Positions 51,098-60,296 of a DNA stretch of 64,000 bases are shown here, one piece after another (positions within the stretch are counted from its first letter, which is position 1; every line of letters begins with the position of its first letter). The notes under the pieces were generated by a model. It did no database searches. It had not been told where the DNA came from and saw only the letters and a list, made by a program, of their open reading frames with translations. This DNA is from Dysgonomonas gadei ATCC BAA-286 (GTDB lineage Bacteria; Bacteroidota; Bacteroidia; Bacteroidales; Dysgonomonadaceae), in the NCBI RefSeq assembly GCF_000213555.1, contig NZ_GL891983.1, positions 167,698 to 231,697 of the forward strand, written 5' to 3'. Position numbers and translations under genes: made by a program.

Positions 51098-52219
51098 TTA
51101 TCCTCTTAGTACCAACAAAGGTGTATCGGAGTGAAACAGCATCTTACGCGAGATACTCGGACTAAACATACGGGCAAAGATATTCCGCTTACTGGTGGTC
51201 AGGGATAATATCTGTATTTTGTCATTCTTTATATATTCGTCGAGGCTTTTGAGCATATCATTGGTATCGATCAACTTATAGTCTAGATTTAGCCCCGGAT
51301 ATTGCTTACTGAAGTAGTCTTTGATTCCGGCAAGTTTTATTTCGTCCCATCGATCACCCTTCTTAACGGCTATATGGGTGAGTACGATCTGTACATCGCT
51401 ATATGGCTGCAAGAGTTTTGCCAGCAAATCGAATGAAATCAAATCCCTCTGGCTGAAGTTTGTAAGGAATGCCATTTTCTTCACTTCCCTCAAATCCGAA
51501 AATGGTGTGTTTTCCGGAATTGCAACTAATGGAACGTGAGTCATTTCTATTACCTCAGCCGTTACGCTGCCAATAAGATCGGCATCTTTCTGATCCTTAC
51601 CTCTGGTTCCCATAAGTATCAGTGTCGGCTTATACTCTTTGGCAAAGGTCACTATCTCTTCTTCGGGCAAGCCCTCTCGCAATACATAGGAATAGTTTAC
51701 CGAAGGGAACTCTCCTTCCGAAACCTTCTGGTCTATTGTATTACATAGTTTCTGGATATTTTCCTTTACTTTCTCTATAATATTCTGGAATTCCTTCTCT
51801 TCCTTTCCCTGATAGGCAAATGCTTCGGCCATGGGCAAGGCTGTGGGATAGTATGGATTGAAATACACATGAAGTATCTTTACTTTCGCGTTGAGATCAC
51901 GAGCCAGGTTAAAGGCTATTTTACATGCTTTAAGCGAATAATCGGAGAAATCGACCGGTATAAGGATGCGCTTACGCCCGTCATCAGTCCTGTATGTTTC
52001 TTCCTCATCGTAGCTGAATAAGTGACGACTCTCCACTACGCTCAGGGCTTTGGGCAGATCGGATTCTTTGATACGGATACGAACGCCGGGCGATACTCCC
52101 GGATTATCCAAATCCACATCATTGATATGGACTTCAATATTCTCACTTTCCAATACGCCTTTTAATATCTGGGCTTTTTCGTTTGTGTGAATCGCAAGTG
52201 TTACCAGTTTATCTCCCAT
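51098..52219 (-). CDS. Universal stress protein with N-terminal DUF2007-like domain and two Usp domains
   Basis: 373 aa. Residues 1-70 look like a DUF2007 / putative signal-transducing domain (LVTLAIHTNEKAQILKGVLESENIEVHIND). UspA domain 1 (about 84-220) has RILIPVDFSDYSLKA and the ATP-loop LILMGTRGKDQKDADLIGSVT. Usp domain 2 (about 228-373) has MAFLTNFSQRDLISFDLL but a degenerate loop (LSLTTSKRNIFARMFSPSISRKML), so probably only the first binds ATP. It likely modulates stress responses in the cytoplasm. Confidence 0.85.
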   Translation of the reverse strand: MGDKLVTLAIHTNEKAQILKGVLESENIEVHINDVDLDNPGVSPGVRIRIKESDLPKALSVVESRHLFSYDEEETYRTDDGRKRILIPVDFSDYSLKACKIAFNLARDLNAKVKILHVYFNPYYPTALPMAEAFAYQGKEEKEFQNIIEKVKENIQKLCNTIDQKVSEGEFPSVNYSYVLREGLPEEEIVTFAKEYKPTLILMGTRGKDQKDADLIGSVTAEVIEMTHVPLVAIPENTPFSDLREVKKMAFLTNFSQRDLISFDLLAKLLQPYSDVQIVLTHIAVKKGDRWDEIKLAGIKDYFSKQYPGLNLDYKLIDTNDMLKSLDEYIKNDKIQILSLTTSKRNIFARMFSPSISRKMLFHSDTPLLVLRG

Positions 52220-52256
52220 TGCTGTATATATTTATTGTTGTTGTACTGATTTTAAA

Positions 52257-52285
52257 AGAGATGAACACTTGTGGCATTCATCTCT
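52257..52285 (-). terminator. Terminator after the small DNA-binding candidate
   Basis: An AGAGATGAA / TTCATCTCT stem of 9 bp with an 11-base loop; on the minus strand it is followed by TTTTAAAAT. It ends transcription of the gene at 52296-52550 before the Usp gene. Confidence 0.65.
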
Positions 52286-52295
52286 GTATTTTTTC

Positions 52296-52550
52296 TTAAG
52301 CTTCCTTCGCTTCCATCATTTCTAAAGCCATATCCAAAATAGTAGTATCATCGAGTGAAACATAACCTCCGTCCGGCCCGGGTTCTATATGTACACCACA
52401 ACTTTGCCCTTTTTCGTAACTATATCCTCCGAAGTAGTTCCAAACTGTTTCTACAGGGATTTGTAAAGTATCAGCTATCTGATGTATGCTTCCATCCGGT
52501 AAATTGTCCTTGATTTTGCGAAGCTCTGAAAATGTAATAACTCTAGTCAT
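52296..52550 (-). CDS. Small protein with helix-turn-helix-like N-terminus
   Basis: 84 aa. Residues 5-40 (ITFSELRKIKDNLPDGSIHQIADTLQIPVETVWNYFGG) read as a helix-turn-helix with the second helix IHQIADTLQI and a recognition helix PVETVWNYF. The C-terminus has VHIEPGPDGGYVSLDDTTILDMALEMM. I have seen this type as small conserved Bacteroidales proteins but know of no function; a DNA-binding or post-transcriptional role is inference. It has its own terminator (52257-52285). Confidence 0.72.
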   Translation of the reverse strand: MTRVITFSELRKIKDNLPDGSIHQIADTLQIPVETVWNYFGGYSYEKGQSCGVHIEPGPDGGYVSLDDTTILDMALEMMEAKEA

Positions 52551-52628
52551 ACTCTCTAAGTTTTAAATGGTAAATGATTAGGAATATGTTCTAAAGTTAT
52601 AAAATTCTTTTTTGAAAAACAATGGATT

Positions 52629-53324
52629 TTACGAAGGAATATCAAATATTGCGCTATATATAGCAATTGATACTACCGTAAGTAATATTGCACCGACTAA
52701 TATCTTTGCTCTTTCTTTGCTATAGACAGGCGTTTTAACCTCCTCTTTAGGAACTTTCAGAATATGCCGGCGAGAGGTTAAATATATATAATACACTAAA
52801 AAGCCTATTAAAGTACCCCAAACAGCCCCTCCAACAACATCGGAGATAAAATGGACTCCCAGATAAACGCGGGAATACGCTGTTATGGTCGCCCATATTA
52901 TCATTGTAATAGTGAGATACCTATAGCGGAACAATAGGGAAGTGAAAGCCACTACTCCGAAACCGTTGGCAGCATGATTGGAGATAAACCCGTAACGTCC
53001 TCCGCGATATCCTTTTACTACTTCCACAAAGGCCTCAAAATCGGGGTGATGTGTGGGGCGCAATCGCTCAAAGTAGGGCTTGATAAGATTTGCCGAAACA
53101 AAGTCACAAAGAAGCCCGACTAATGTAGCACAGAGCAATAACAAAAGAGCCTCTTTCCATTTTATCTTATATACAAATACGGCCAAACCGGTTATAGCTA
53201 ATGGCAACCATATTAGTTTACCGCTATATATCCACATAAATGTGTCCCAATAATCTGTATGATGCTCGTTGAGCCATAGAAATAAATTCCGTTCGTATGG
53301 CAATATCTTTTCTACAAGGCTCAT
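52629..53324 (-). CDS. PAP2-family membrane phosphatase
   Basis: A 231-aa polytopic protein with six or so helices and the three phosphatase motifs: KPYFERLRP (motif 1), RYGFISNHAANGFG (motif 2, catalytic His) and SRVYLGVHFISDVVGG (motif 3, nucleophile His). Enzymes of this type remove phosphate from undecaprenyl pyrophosphate or phosphatidate; which one cannot be said. It lies 25 bases after batE on the same strand and may share the bat transcript. Confidence 0.9.
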   Translation of the reverse strand: MSLVEKILPYERNLFLWLNEHHTDYWDTFMWIYSGKLIWLPLAITGLAVFVYKIKWKEALLLLLCATLVGLLCDFVSANLIKPYFERLRPTHHPDFEAFVEVVKGYRGGRYGFISNHAANGFGVVAFTSLLFRYRYLTITMIIWATITAYSRVYLGVHFISDVVGGAVWGTLIGFLVYYIYLTSRRHILKVPKEEVKTPVYSKERAKILVGAILLTVVSIAIYSAIFDIPS

Positions 53325-53349
53325 CTGGTGTTTTTCATTTTAAGACAAA

Positions 53350-54174
53350 TTATATTATTTCCAGCTTGTCGCGCTGAATCCAGCCTACACTGCCGTTATC
53401 TATTTCTATTTCGAGCCAGTTACGATCTTCTTTTGTTATATATACTTTTGTTCCTGAGTGTAATATGAAGAGTTCTTTGCTGTTAATATCGGGAGAGCTG
53501 ACCACAGATGCCGAACCGGCCATAATAACGGCTGTATCCCTATGCTCGATCTTATTCTTCTGACCGAAAGAGAATACGTTTGCAAGTATAACAATAACCA
53601 ATGCAACGATTCCTATATAAAAGGCTGTTTTCTTCATTGAAACATAACGACTAAAGAAGAAGACCGATAAGCATCCCATCAGCAGAAGAAACGAAACCAC
53701 TGCTATGACGGCCCAGGTATTCGAACTGAACAAATTCTGAACAGCCCTGAACCATATGCTGAGAAAGAATGTATCGGCTACCAATATCTTATCCTCTATT
53801 TTGGTAGACAGATATTCAATATTATGACGTGTATCCCGGTCTCCCGGATCAAGTAACAAGGCCTTTTCATAGTTCAGACGGGCATGAGCAAAATCATTCA
53901 CTCTGAAATAAGCATTACCTAAGTTATAATATAATTGAGCAGACTCCAACCCCTTTTCCAATTGCTCAGTCTTTTGAGCTTCCAGTATTTCAATAGCCTT
54001 ACGGAAATCGCCTTCATTGTAAGCTATTGTAGCCGGATCGGAAGACGTTTCGGATTGCTGCTGGCTTACTTTAGCGATTGCCAGCGAATCACTCACAACC
54101 GAGATTGAATCCTGTGCATAAGCAACAGAATATATAGCGAATATGAACAGGCAAGATAATATGATTCGTTTCAT
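53350..54174 (-). CDS. batE: BatE: TPR and SH3 domain protein of the bat operon
   Basis: 274 aa with signal peptide MKRIILSCLFIFAIYSVAYAQ, two or three tetratricopeptide repeats (about 48-125, YNLGNAYFRVNDFAHARLNYEKAL), two membrane helices (about 153-175 and 183-203) and a C-terminal bacterial SH3 domain (about 215-274, SGTKVYITKEDRNWLEIEID). In Bacteroides fragilis, bat genes were linked to aerotolerance. It begins 6 bases after batD. Confidence 0.87.
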   Translation of the reverse strand: MKRIILSCLFIFAIYSVAYAQDSISVVSDSLAIAKVSQQQSETSSDPATIAYNEGDFRKAIEILEAQKTEQLEKGLESAQLYYNLGNAYFRVNDFAHARLNYEKALLLDPGDRDTRHNIEYLSTKIEDKILVADTFFLSIWFRAVQNLFSSNTWAVIAVVSFLLLMGCLSVFFFSRYVSMKKTAFYIGIVALVIVILANVFSFGQKNKIEHRDTAVIMAGSASVVSSPDINSKELFILHSGTKVYITKEDRNWLEIEIDNGSVGWIQRDKLEII

Positions 54175-54180
54175 CAGACC

Positions 54181-56016
54181 TTATTTTATTTTCTTAATTG
54201 TACTTTCCATTTTACCGATAGCATCTACTGTATTATTGTAGAGATCATCCATTGCGTGCCCCGATTCGGACGGAGCATAACGGGCAAATTCCCCTGTATC
54301 CAGTATATTAATAAACTGGCTTATAAGATCATCTCCCACACCGTACTTCAATAATTCAATTTCAATATTCTCCCTGTTCAGGTCTGCAACCGGAATCGTC
54401 AGCTTGTCACTCAGATAACCCCATACTGCACGCAGGATTTCTTCATAGAAACTATCTTTCTGTTGCATCTGCAAATATTTTTTAGCCAACTTAAGGCGCT
54501 TAGTCGCCACCTTATTCGCTTTCTTGGTACGCATCATCGCGATATCGGCATTCGCCTTTATCTGTTTCCTGTATGCTATCGTAAACGCAATAAACAACAC
54601 TAACGGAATAAGATACCACAGAAGATATGAAAGGGAACCTACAAAGAAACTCTGAGGATCTGTAAATGAATAGCTTCCTGTTTTAAGATAACGGATATCC
54701 TGCTCCATTTCAAGCTCTTTCTGACTCGAATAACTGGTAGACACATTCTTTCCCGCATTCGGATCCTTATCTACATCCAGCGTATATGACGGGGACGAAA
54801 CAGTCTTATAAGCACCGGTTCTGGTATCGAAGTAGGAAAATTCGATGGCAGGTATTGTAAATTTACCCGGATAACGGGGTATAAACATATACTCTATTGA
54901 TTTTGTACCCGACAGCCCATTCTCGGTTAACTTAAAATCATTCTTTACATTCGGATCATAAGTTTCAAAATCTTTCGGGAACTTGACTTCAGGGTTCTTT
55001 ATAAGCTTCAGATTCCCTGTCCCTGTTATATCCAGCTTGATAGTAACAGCGTCGTTTGCCTTAATCTTTTCTGCGGATATGGACGGTTTGAAAGAAAAGT
55101 CTCCCACTCCTCCCGAAAAATTAGCAGGCTTGTTTTGTATCGGAAGTGCGGATACATCGACTGTAACAGGTGTTGTCTTCAGTGTTTTTTTAGCCTCGGT
55201 CATTACTTCCTGAGGGCCGAAAAACGTCTGTACCTTTTTACCCGAAGCCACTTCGAATACAATTTCCATTGTGCCCGACGGTATCGTCATTTTACCCGAC
55301 CGCTGAGGGAATAAGAGCGTTTTCTTTACATCTACGGTATAATAGTTTCGTCCGTTATAATGCTCCAGAGCCATTTGGCGATTTGCCGGAAGCTCGAAAT
55401 CCTCTGTCATGAAGCCTTCGAATTCAGGAAATTGAATTTTCCCTACATCCCTTATATTCAGTACTGTGTAGAAACGGAATGTTACAGTCACCGCTTCCTG
55501 TTCTTTCACCTTAGTTTTAGAGAATATCGCCCTTACGAAAGCATCATTCGGATTGACATTTCCGGCGGTAGAAGAAGATGTTGTCGGCTTTACCTGCTGC
55601 CCGGGCTGTTGCGGCTGAGCGTTCTTATCGGGAGGTAAGACTTTTATCTGGGCAGTATTCGATTTATAATTGCTGCCGCCTACTTTTACTGATGCTGAAG
55701 GTAAGGTAAAGGTCCCTTCTTCTTTAGCCAACAATAGATATGTATAGGTTATATTACTCTCCGAGGTCACTTTCCCGTTGATATTCGAAGAACTGTACAT
55801 TTGCGAAACAGATGGCCCGTAAAGGACATCAAAACCCTTTATCTCATCCGGCACATGGATTTCCCTGCCTTCGCCACCTTTCAACACATACTGCAACTGT
55901 ATTTGCGCACCCTTCACTGTAGAAGCAGGGGCACTAATAACAAAGGTGATGTTATCAGCACATATCTTTGAAATGCTTATGAGTAATAATGTCAATAAAA
56001 TCAGATACTTTTTCAT
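54181..56016 (-). CDS. batD: BatD family protein, full length
   Basis: 611 aa: signal peptide, a series of beta-sandwich (Ig-like) domains outside the membrane (about 20-430), one membrane helix (about 463-485, LWYLIPLVLFIAFTIAY), and a cytoplasmic helical domain to the end with ILRAVWGYLSDKLTIPVADLN. The opening VKGAQIQLQYVLKGGEG...YGPSVSQMYSS matches the half-length paralogue upstream (56199-57050). BatD is thought to scaffold the VWA proteins BatA and BatB. It is separated from the paralogue by a 182-base gap containing palindrome copy 6. Confidence 0.9.
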   Translation of the reverse strand: MKKYLILLTLLLISISKICADNITFVISAPASTVKGAQIQLQYVLKGGEGREIHVPDEIKGFDVLYGPSVSQMYSSSNINGKVTSESNITYTYLLLAKEEGTFTLPSASVKVGGSNYKSNTAQIKVLPPDKNAQPQQPGQQVKPTTSSSTAGNVNPNDAFVRAIFSKTKVKEQEAVTVTFRFYTVLNIRDVGKIQFPEFEGFMTEDFELPANRQMALEHYNGRNYYTVDVKKTLLFPQRSGKMTIPSGTMEIVFEVASGKKVQTFFGPQEVMTEAKKTLKTTPVTVDVSALPIQNKPANFSGGVGDFSFKPSISAEKIKANDAVTIKLDITGTGNLKLIKNPEVKFPKDFETYDPNVKNDFKLTENGLSGTKSIEYMFIPRYPGKFTIPAIEFSYFDTRTGAYKTVSSPSYTLDVDKDPNAGKNVSTSYSSQKELEMEQDIRYLKTGSYSFTDPQSFFVGSLSYLLWYLIPLVLFIAFTIAYRKQIKANADIAMMRTKKANKVATKRLKLAKKYLQMQQKDSFYEEILRAVWGYLSDKLTIPVADLNRENIEIELLKYGVGDDLISQFINILDTGEFARYAPSESGHAMDDLYNNTVDAIGKMESTIKKIK

Positions 56017-56080
56017 TACTCTATTTACTCTTTTTCGTTAGGTCTATTTTTTTATTTAGAATACAAAAATAATAACTTTA

Positions 56081-56093
56081 AGGTCTCAGACCT
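56081..56093. repeat. Palindrome copy 6 (AGGTCTCAGACCT)
   Basis: A 13-bp AGGTC-nnn-GACCT dyad within the 182-base gap between two BatD genes; identical in sequence to copy 1 in the glp operon. Confidence 0.55.
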
Positions 56094-56198
56094 ACTTATT
56101 GGCTACACTTTGTGCCATCAAACATCGTTCGTTCATTACAGTATAACATTGATCGAAAATCATAACTTTAAAGTGTAATATTGAATACCAACGTTTAT

Positions 56199-57050
56199 TT
56201 ATATTGCTTTCAGGTCTTGCACCCGTATTATTACGGGCTCTATCATTAAAGACTTTTCACTTCTGATCGTCTCATCATACACGTCTCCCCACATATCTCG
56301 TACTCTTCTGCCTGTCGGGGTAGAATATTCTACCGATATCTGCCCTTCGGGAATAGTCATCTGTCCCTGATTACGTGGCTGAAGTATTAAGCGCCTAAGT
56401 TCGACTACCTTATAGGTCTTACCATTCACAACTTCATCTGTAAAAGTTTGACGCGAACGTGTTATATTGGTTGTATAAAAATCTTTCACAACAGGAAAAT
56501 CCGCACTTATTATACGCTTAATTTCTTTAGTTGTATATAACCTGTATGTAAGCGTCAATGTATCTGACAGGCTTACATTTGTTCGGGATACTGTTGTCTT
56601 TACAAAAGCATCGACTTCGTCCGCTACATCTTTTGGCGATTTCACTTCTACTTTGACAGACTCCGCTTTATACTTCTTGCTGTTTACCGTTATTTCAGCT
56701 CTGGGCAATGTATATTTCCCGTCTTTAGAGGCTTCCAGATAATAGGAAGATGTAGTCGTGTAGATTGTTATTCGTTTACCGTTATTAAAACGGACCGCCC
56801 TCGTCGATGATACAGACGGGCCGTATAATATGGTGAAACCCTCCATATTCTTTATTATTACCGGCTCTCTTATATCATTATCACTTTCAACTACATAGTC
56901 GACTCTGAACTGTTCCCCGATAAATACTGTTTCGGGAGCTTTGACATTTACCTTAATACTTTGGCCGACAGCCACCGACAGAAAAGGGAATAGTAATACA
57001 ACTGACAAGCAGAACCGACAAATTGAATAGCTATATCCTTTTCTCTTCAT
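56199..57050 (-). CDS. Half-length BatD paralogue
   Basis: 283 aa with signal peptide (IDs RKGYSYSICRFCLSVVLLFPFLSVAVG) and only the N-terminal beta domains of BatD: VFIGEQFRVDYVVESDND, EGFTILYGPSVSSTR, GKYTLPRAEITVNSKKYKAES and EISVEYSTPTGRRV-like closing strands. There is no membrane helix or cytoplasmic tail, so it should be soluble in the periplasm. It ends cleanly, without frameshift evidence, so it reads as a deliberate tandem paralogue rather than a fragment. It overlaps batC by one base. Confidence 0.82.
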   Translation of the reverse strand: MKRKGYSYSICRFCLSVVLLFPFLSVAVGQSIKVNVKAPETVFIGEQFRVDYVVESDNDIREPVIIKNMEGFTILYGPSVSSTRAVRFNNGKRITIYTTTSSYYLEASKDGKYTLPRAEITVNSKKYKAESVKVEVKSPKDVADEVDAFVKTTVSRTNVSLSDTLTLTYRLYTTKEIKRIISADFPVVKDFYTTNITRSRQTFTDEVVNGKTYKVVELRRLILQPRNQGQMTIPEGQISVEYSTPTGRRVRDMWGDVYDETIRSEKSLMIEPVIIRVQDLKAI

Positions 57051-57856
57051 TACCAGTCTTTATTTTGCTTTCTGTTATTTTCGTTCTTTTGTTTTCGCTC
57101 CTGAGCTTTGGCCTGTTTTACACGTTCCTGTGTTTCTTTCTCGTCTTGTTCCAAAGCCTGAAGTATCTGTTGCATATTTTGCTGCGACATTTGGTTCTGA
57201 TCCTGCTTCTGGTCTTGCTTATCTTGCTTAGGGTCCTGTTTCGGATCTTGCTTAGGGTCTTGTTTCGGATCTTGTTTTTGATCCTTATTTTGGTCTTGCT
57301 TATTATCTTTATTCTGGTCTTTGTCCTGATCTTCTTTATCTTTTATCATTTTCTGAACCACTGCCAGGTTGTACCGGGTTTCTTCATCTTTAGGATTCAG
57401 GCGTAAGGCATTTTTATAGGCTTCCATCGACTGCTTCAGATTATCCGCTTGCTGTCCTCCACCCTGCTGAGGTTGTCCTCCCTGAGCCATCTGCATTTGC
57501 TGTCCTTTTTCATTTCCTTTCTTTTTCAGGAATGTATTACCCATATTGCTCCAGGCTGAACTCATCTTTGTTTGATCTTCATTCTCCAAGGTCAGATAAT
57601 GCTGGTATTCTTTTAGTGCATCATCCCATCTCTGCTGCTTATAATATGTGTTTGCCAGATTGAAAGAAGCTTCTTTCGAACTTGCATTTTCTTTCAGCGC
57701 ATTGCTATATTCGCTCTCAGCCGCGCCATATCGTTGTTCATTATATGCCTTGTTCCCTGTCCGCACAGCTTTTCTAACCCCCTTCTGGGCAGATAGGCTG
57801 ATAGTTACAAATGCTAATAATGTTATGAATACAATCTTTTTCATCATCTCGTTCAC
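57050..57856 (-). CDS. batC: BatC: TPR protein with repetitive Lys/Gln/Asp tail
   Basis: 268 aa with signal sequence MKKIVFITLLAFVTISLSAQ; starts at 57847 and 57844 are also possible and place Met directly on it. Two blocks of tetratricopeptide repeats (about 30-120 and 135-175) are followed by a long low-complexity region with KQDP units in tandem (about residues 190-220) and QNQMSQQNMQQILQALEQDEKETQ. The repeats may vary in number between strains. TPR proteins of the operon are thought to bind the VWA components. Confidence 0.88.
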   Translation of the reverse strand: MNEMMKKIVFITLLAFVTISLSAQKGVRKAVRTGNKAYNEQRYGAAESEYSNALKENASSKEASFNLANTYYKQQRWDDALKEYQHYLTLENEDQTKMSSAWSNMGNTFLKKKGNEKGQQMQMAQGGQPQQGGGQQADNLKQSMEAYKNALRLNPKDEETRYNLAVVQKMIKDKEDQDKDQNKDNKQDQNKDQKQDPKQDPKQDPKQDPKQDKQDQKQDQNQMSQQNMQQILQALEQDEKETQERVKQAKAQERKQKNENNRKQNKDW

Positions 57857-57901
57857 ATTCTCTATTAAGAATACTTTTTTACTTATTTATGCCAATTAGT
57901 A

Positions 57902-58138
57902 ATTGAAAAGGTAATAAAGGTAACAGTTTTTTCAGTCAACAGTCAACAGTTAGCAGTTAACAACTTGTATCTCGTATCTTGTCTACTCGTATCTCATATT
58001 ACTTTCAACTTAGTACTTATTACTCATTACTTAAAACTTACTACTTGTTAAAAGGTAACAAAGGTTACACATTGTTATATTTTTACACATTGTTACTTTT
58101 TATCGATAACACGCTTGTTATCTGTATATATAGATAAA
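57902..58138 (-). repeat. Modular intergenic repeat, copy E, inside the bat operon
   Basis: Read on the minus strand it starts TTTATCTATATATACAG, then the ACCTTTGTTACCTTTTAAC block, AGTAGTAAGTTTTAAGTAAT, GAGTAATAAGTACTAAG, GAGATACGAGTAGACAAG, a TTAACTG-type module and ACTGTTACCTTTATTACC. It lies in the 327-base gap between batB and batC, in the same orientation as transcription. About 80 bases match copy B almost exactly. Nothing else is seen in this gap. Confidence 0.82.
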
Positions 58139-58183
58139 ATTATATAAATAAAGTAACATCCGGCATTTAAATACTGATTCACA

Positions 58184-59206
58184 TTATCTAAACAACCTGA
58201 TATTCCGGAATATCCTGTTCTTCTTATCAAACACACATATCTCAAGTAGAAGCAGAGCCAGCATAACCCAAGCGAAAATCTGATATTTTTCGTCATATTC
58301 GGAGTATGCTATCCCATCTATTTCTTTTTTTTGCAATTTCTCCAACTCCGATTGCAGACTTTTCAGCGCACTATTGGAATTATCGGCATGTGCATAAAGC
58401 CCTTTTCCTGCTTTTGCTATCTGGCGGCACATCTCTTCATTCAGCTTTGTCACAACCGGCTGCCCCTGAGTATCACGCTTCATATTGTTAGAACCCGGTG
58501 AAACCGGAATCATCGCACCTTCCGTTGTACCTATACCCACAACATTCACATGCACACCCTGATCAGCTGCGCGCGCGGCTGCTCCCTCAGCATCGCCTTC
58601 ATGCCCTTCTCCATCGGTAATCAGGACAATAGCTTTGTCTATATCCGTATCGTTAGAAAAACAACTCATGCTGATATCTATTGCACTGCCGATCGCTGTT
58701 CCCTGAACAGGCACAAGACTGGGGTCGATCGTTTCCAGAAACAATTTCGCAGACTGGTTATCTGGAGTAAGCGGCAATTGAATAAAAGCCTCTCCGGCAA
58801 ATACGACTATAGCCACTTTGTCATCCCTGCGCTCATCGATAATACGGGTCAGCATTTGCTTTGCTTTAGCTAATCTGCTCGGTTTTATATCTTCAGCCAT
58901 CATCGAATTAGATACGTCGATGGCAATAACCAGTTCTATTCCTTTCTTGTCTACCTTCTCCACTTTTGTTCCAAACTGTGGACGTGCAAGGACAACTATA
59001 CCGAAACCTATGGCGACAAGTATAAGCCAGAATTTCAGATACGATCGTTTCAATGAAAGTTCGGGCATCATTCTTTTTACCAAGGCAAGTGTACCCAGTT
59101 TCTCCACACTTTTTCTCTTCCTTATATTCAGAAAGATAAAACCTATTACAAAAACAGGTATGGCAAAAAATAAATACAGATATTCAGGATTCGCAAACTT
59201 AAACAT
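58184..59206 (-). CDS. batB: BatB: von Willebrand factor A domain membrane protein
   Basis: 340 aa: two N-terminal membrane helices (about 10-27 and 58-76), a VWA domain (about 90-285) with a complete metal-ion-dependent adhesion site, VIAIDVSNSMMAEDIKPSR (DxSxS), GTAIGSAI (Thr) and ITDGEGHEG (Asp), and one C-terminal helix. BatA and BatB are paralogous envelope proteins whose partner is the MoxR ATPase. A 93-base gap full of repeat units separates it from batA. Confidence 0.91.
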   Translation of the reverse strand: MFKFANPEYLYLFFAIPVFVIGFIFLNIRKRKSVEKLGTLALVKRMMPELSLKRSYLKFWLILVAIGFGIVVLARPQFGTKVEKVDKKGIELVIAIDVSNSMMAEDIKPSRLAKAKQMLTRIIDERRDDKVAIVVFAGEAFIQLPLTPDNQSAKLFLETIDPSLVPVQGTAIGSAIDISMSCFSNDTDIDKAIVLITDGEGHEGDAEGAAARAADQGVHVNVVGIGTTEGAMIPVSPGSNNMKRDTQGQPVVTKLNEEMCRQIAKAGKGLYAHADNSNSALKSLQSELEKLQKKEIDGIAYSEYDEKYQIFAWVMLALLLLEICVFDKKNRIFRNIRLFR

Positions 59207-59219
59207 ATTTCTTATACAA

Positions 59220-59296
59220 GTTATGAGTTATAAATTATAAGTTATGGGCTTTGTCGCCTCGCGCCAGTCTTAATTCTTAACTCTTAATTCTTAATT
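59220..59296. repeat. AATTAAG/TTATAAC-type repeat in the batA-batB gap
   Basis: The 93-base gap is filled by GTTATGAGTTATAAATTATA units on the left, a GC-rich core GGGCTTTGTCGCCTCGCGCC, and TTAATTCTTAACTCTTAATT units on the right. Related units occur at the start of the window. It has no coding capacity and is another repeat family invading the bat operon. Confidence 0.65.
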
Positions 59297-59299
59297 ATT

Positions 59300-60292
59300 T
59301 TAAGGTATATTCCTCAACCATGTCCGACGAAGAACCAACTCCAACCCTACCAGAGCCAAAGCAAAAATGGCAAATGGCATGTAAAGTTCTTTACGCTTGG
59401 TTACAGTGTTTACACTTATATGAGTTTTTTCCATTTGGTCTATTTCATCGTATATCGCACTCAGGCTGGTATTATCCGTCGCACGGAAATACTGTCCCTT
59501 AGTAATGGCCGCGATTTCTGTCAGTGTGCGCTCATCGAAGTCGCCTGACACCTGCATGGTCTGCAAGCCGTAAGGTGTCATTATCCTTGCTGTAGACGTC
59601 CCTCTGGAACCAATCCCTATGGTATAAACACGTATATCATAAGACGCCGCCAGTTCAGCTGCCGTTAAAGGTGCAATTTGTCCGGCATTATTAGAACCGT
59701 CTGTTAAAAGTATTACAACCCGCGATTTGGACTTACTGTCTTTCAACCGGTTTACAGAGTTGGCTAAACCCAGCCCGATGGCAGTACCATCCTCTATCAT
59801 TCCGAATTTAACTTCTGTGAGTAAGTTCAACAATACCTTGTGATCCGTTGTCAGCGGGCATTGAGTAAAACTTTCTCCTCCGAATATGACCAGACCGATC
59901 CTGTCGTTAGGCCTGTCATTTATAAATTCTGCGGCAACCTTCTTTGCCGCTTCGAGGCGTGTAGGCGAAAAATCCTGCGCCATCATCGTACCCGAAATAT
60001 CGAGAGCCATCACAATATCAATTCCCTCAGAATTTGATACATCCGAAGAATTGACACTTTGCGGACGTGCCAGAACGATTATAACCAGTGCGATCGCAAT
60101 CACCCGTAGCAAAAACGGAAAGTGTCGCAAATAAACTCTAATTGTAGAAGGTGCTTTCTCAAAGGCAAAGCCTGAAGACATCTTAAATGTAGCCTGCATC
60201 TTCCTCAACTTAATGATGTACCACACAATCAGCGGTATCAGCAATAAGAGTAAGTATAAGTATTTCGGATTGGCATATACTATATCCATCAT
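59300..60292 (-). CDS. batA: BatA: von Willebrand factor A domain membrane protein
   Basis: 330 aa with the same layout as BatB: N-terminal helices (about 11-25 and 58-76), a VWA domain (about 88-285) with VMALDISGTMMAQDFSPTR (DxSxT variant of the MIDAS), GTAIGLGL and LLTDGSNNAG, and a C-terminal helix ending in a basic tail (PFAIFALALVGLELVLRRTW). It follows the gene at 60297 by 4 bases. In Bacteroides fragilis, disruption within the bat operon was reported to affect aerotolerance. Confidence 0.92.
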   Translation of the reverse strand: MMDIVYANPKYLYLLLLLIPLIVWYIIKLRKMQATFKMSSGFAFEKAPSTIRVYLRHFPFLLRVIAIALVIIVLARPQSVNSSDVSNSEGIDIVMALDISGTMMAQDFSPTRLEAAKKVAAEFINDRPNDRIGLVIFGGESFTQCPLTTDHKVLLNLLTEVKFGMIEDGTAIGLGLANSVNRLKDSKSKSRVVILLTDGSNNAGQIAPLTAAELAASYDIRVYTIGIGSRGTSTARIMTPYGLQTMQVSGDFDERTLTEIAAITKGQYFRATDNTSLSAIYDEIDQMEKTHISVNTVTKRKELYMPFAIFALALVGLELVLRRTWLRNIP

Positions 60293-60296
60293 ATCT

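Noticed and set aside
57023..57406. A plus-strand 127-codon hydrophobic ORF
   Set aside because: It is the antisense of the repetitive Lys/Gln/Asp tail of batC, which automatically reads as Leu/Val/Phe-rich.
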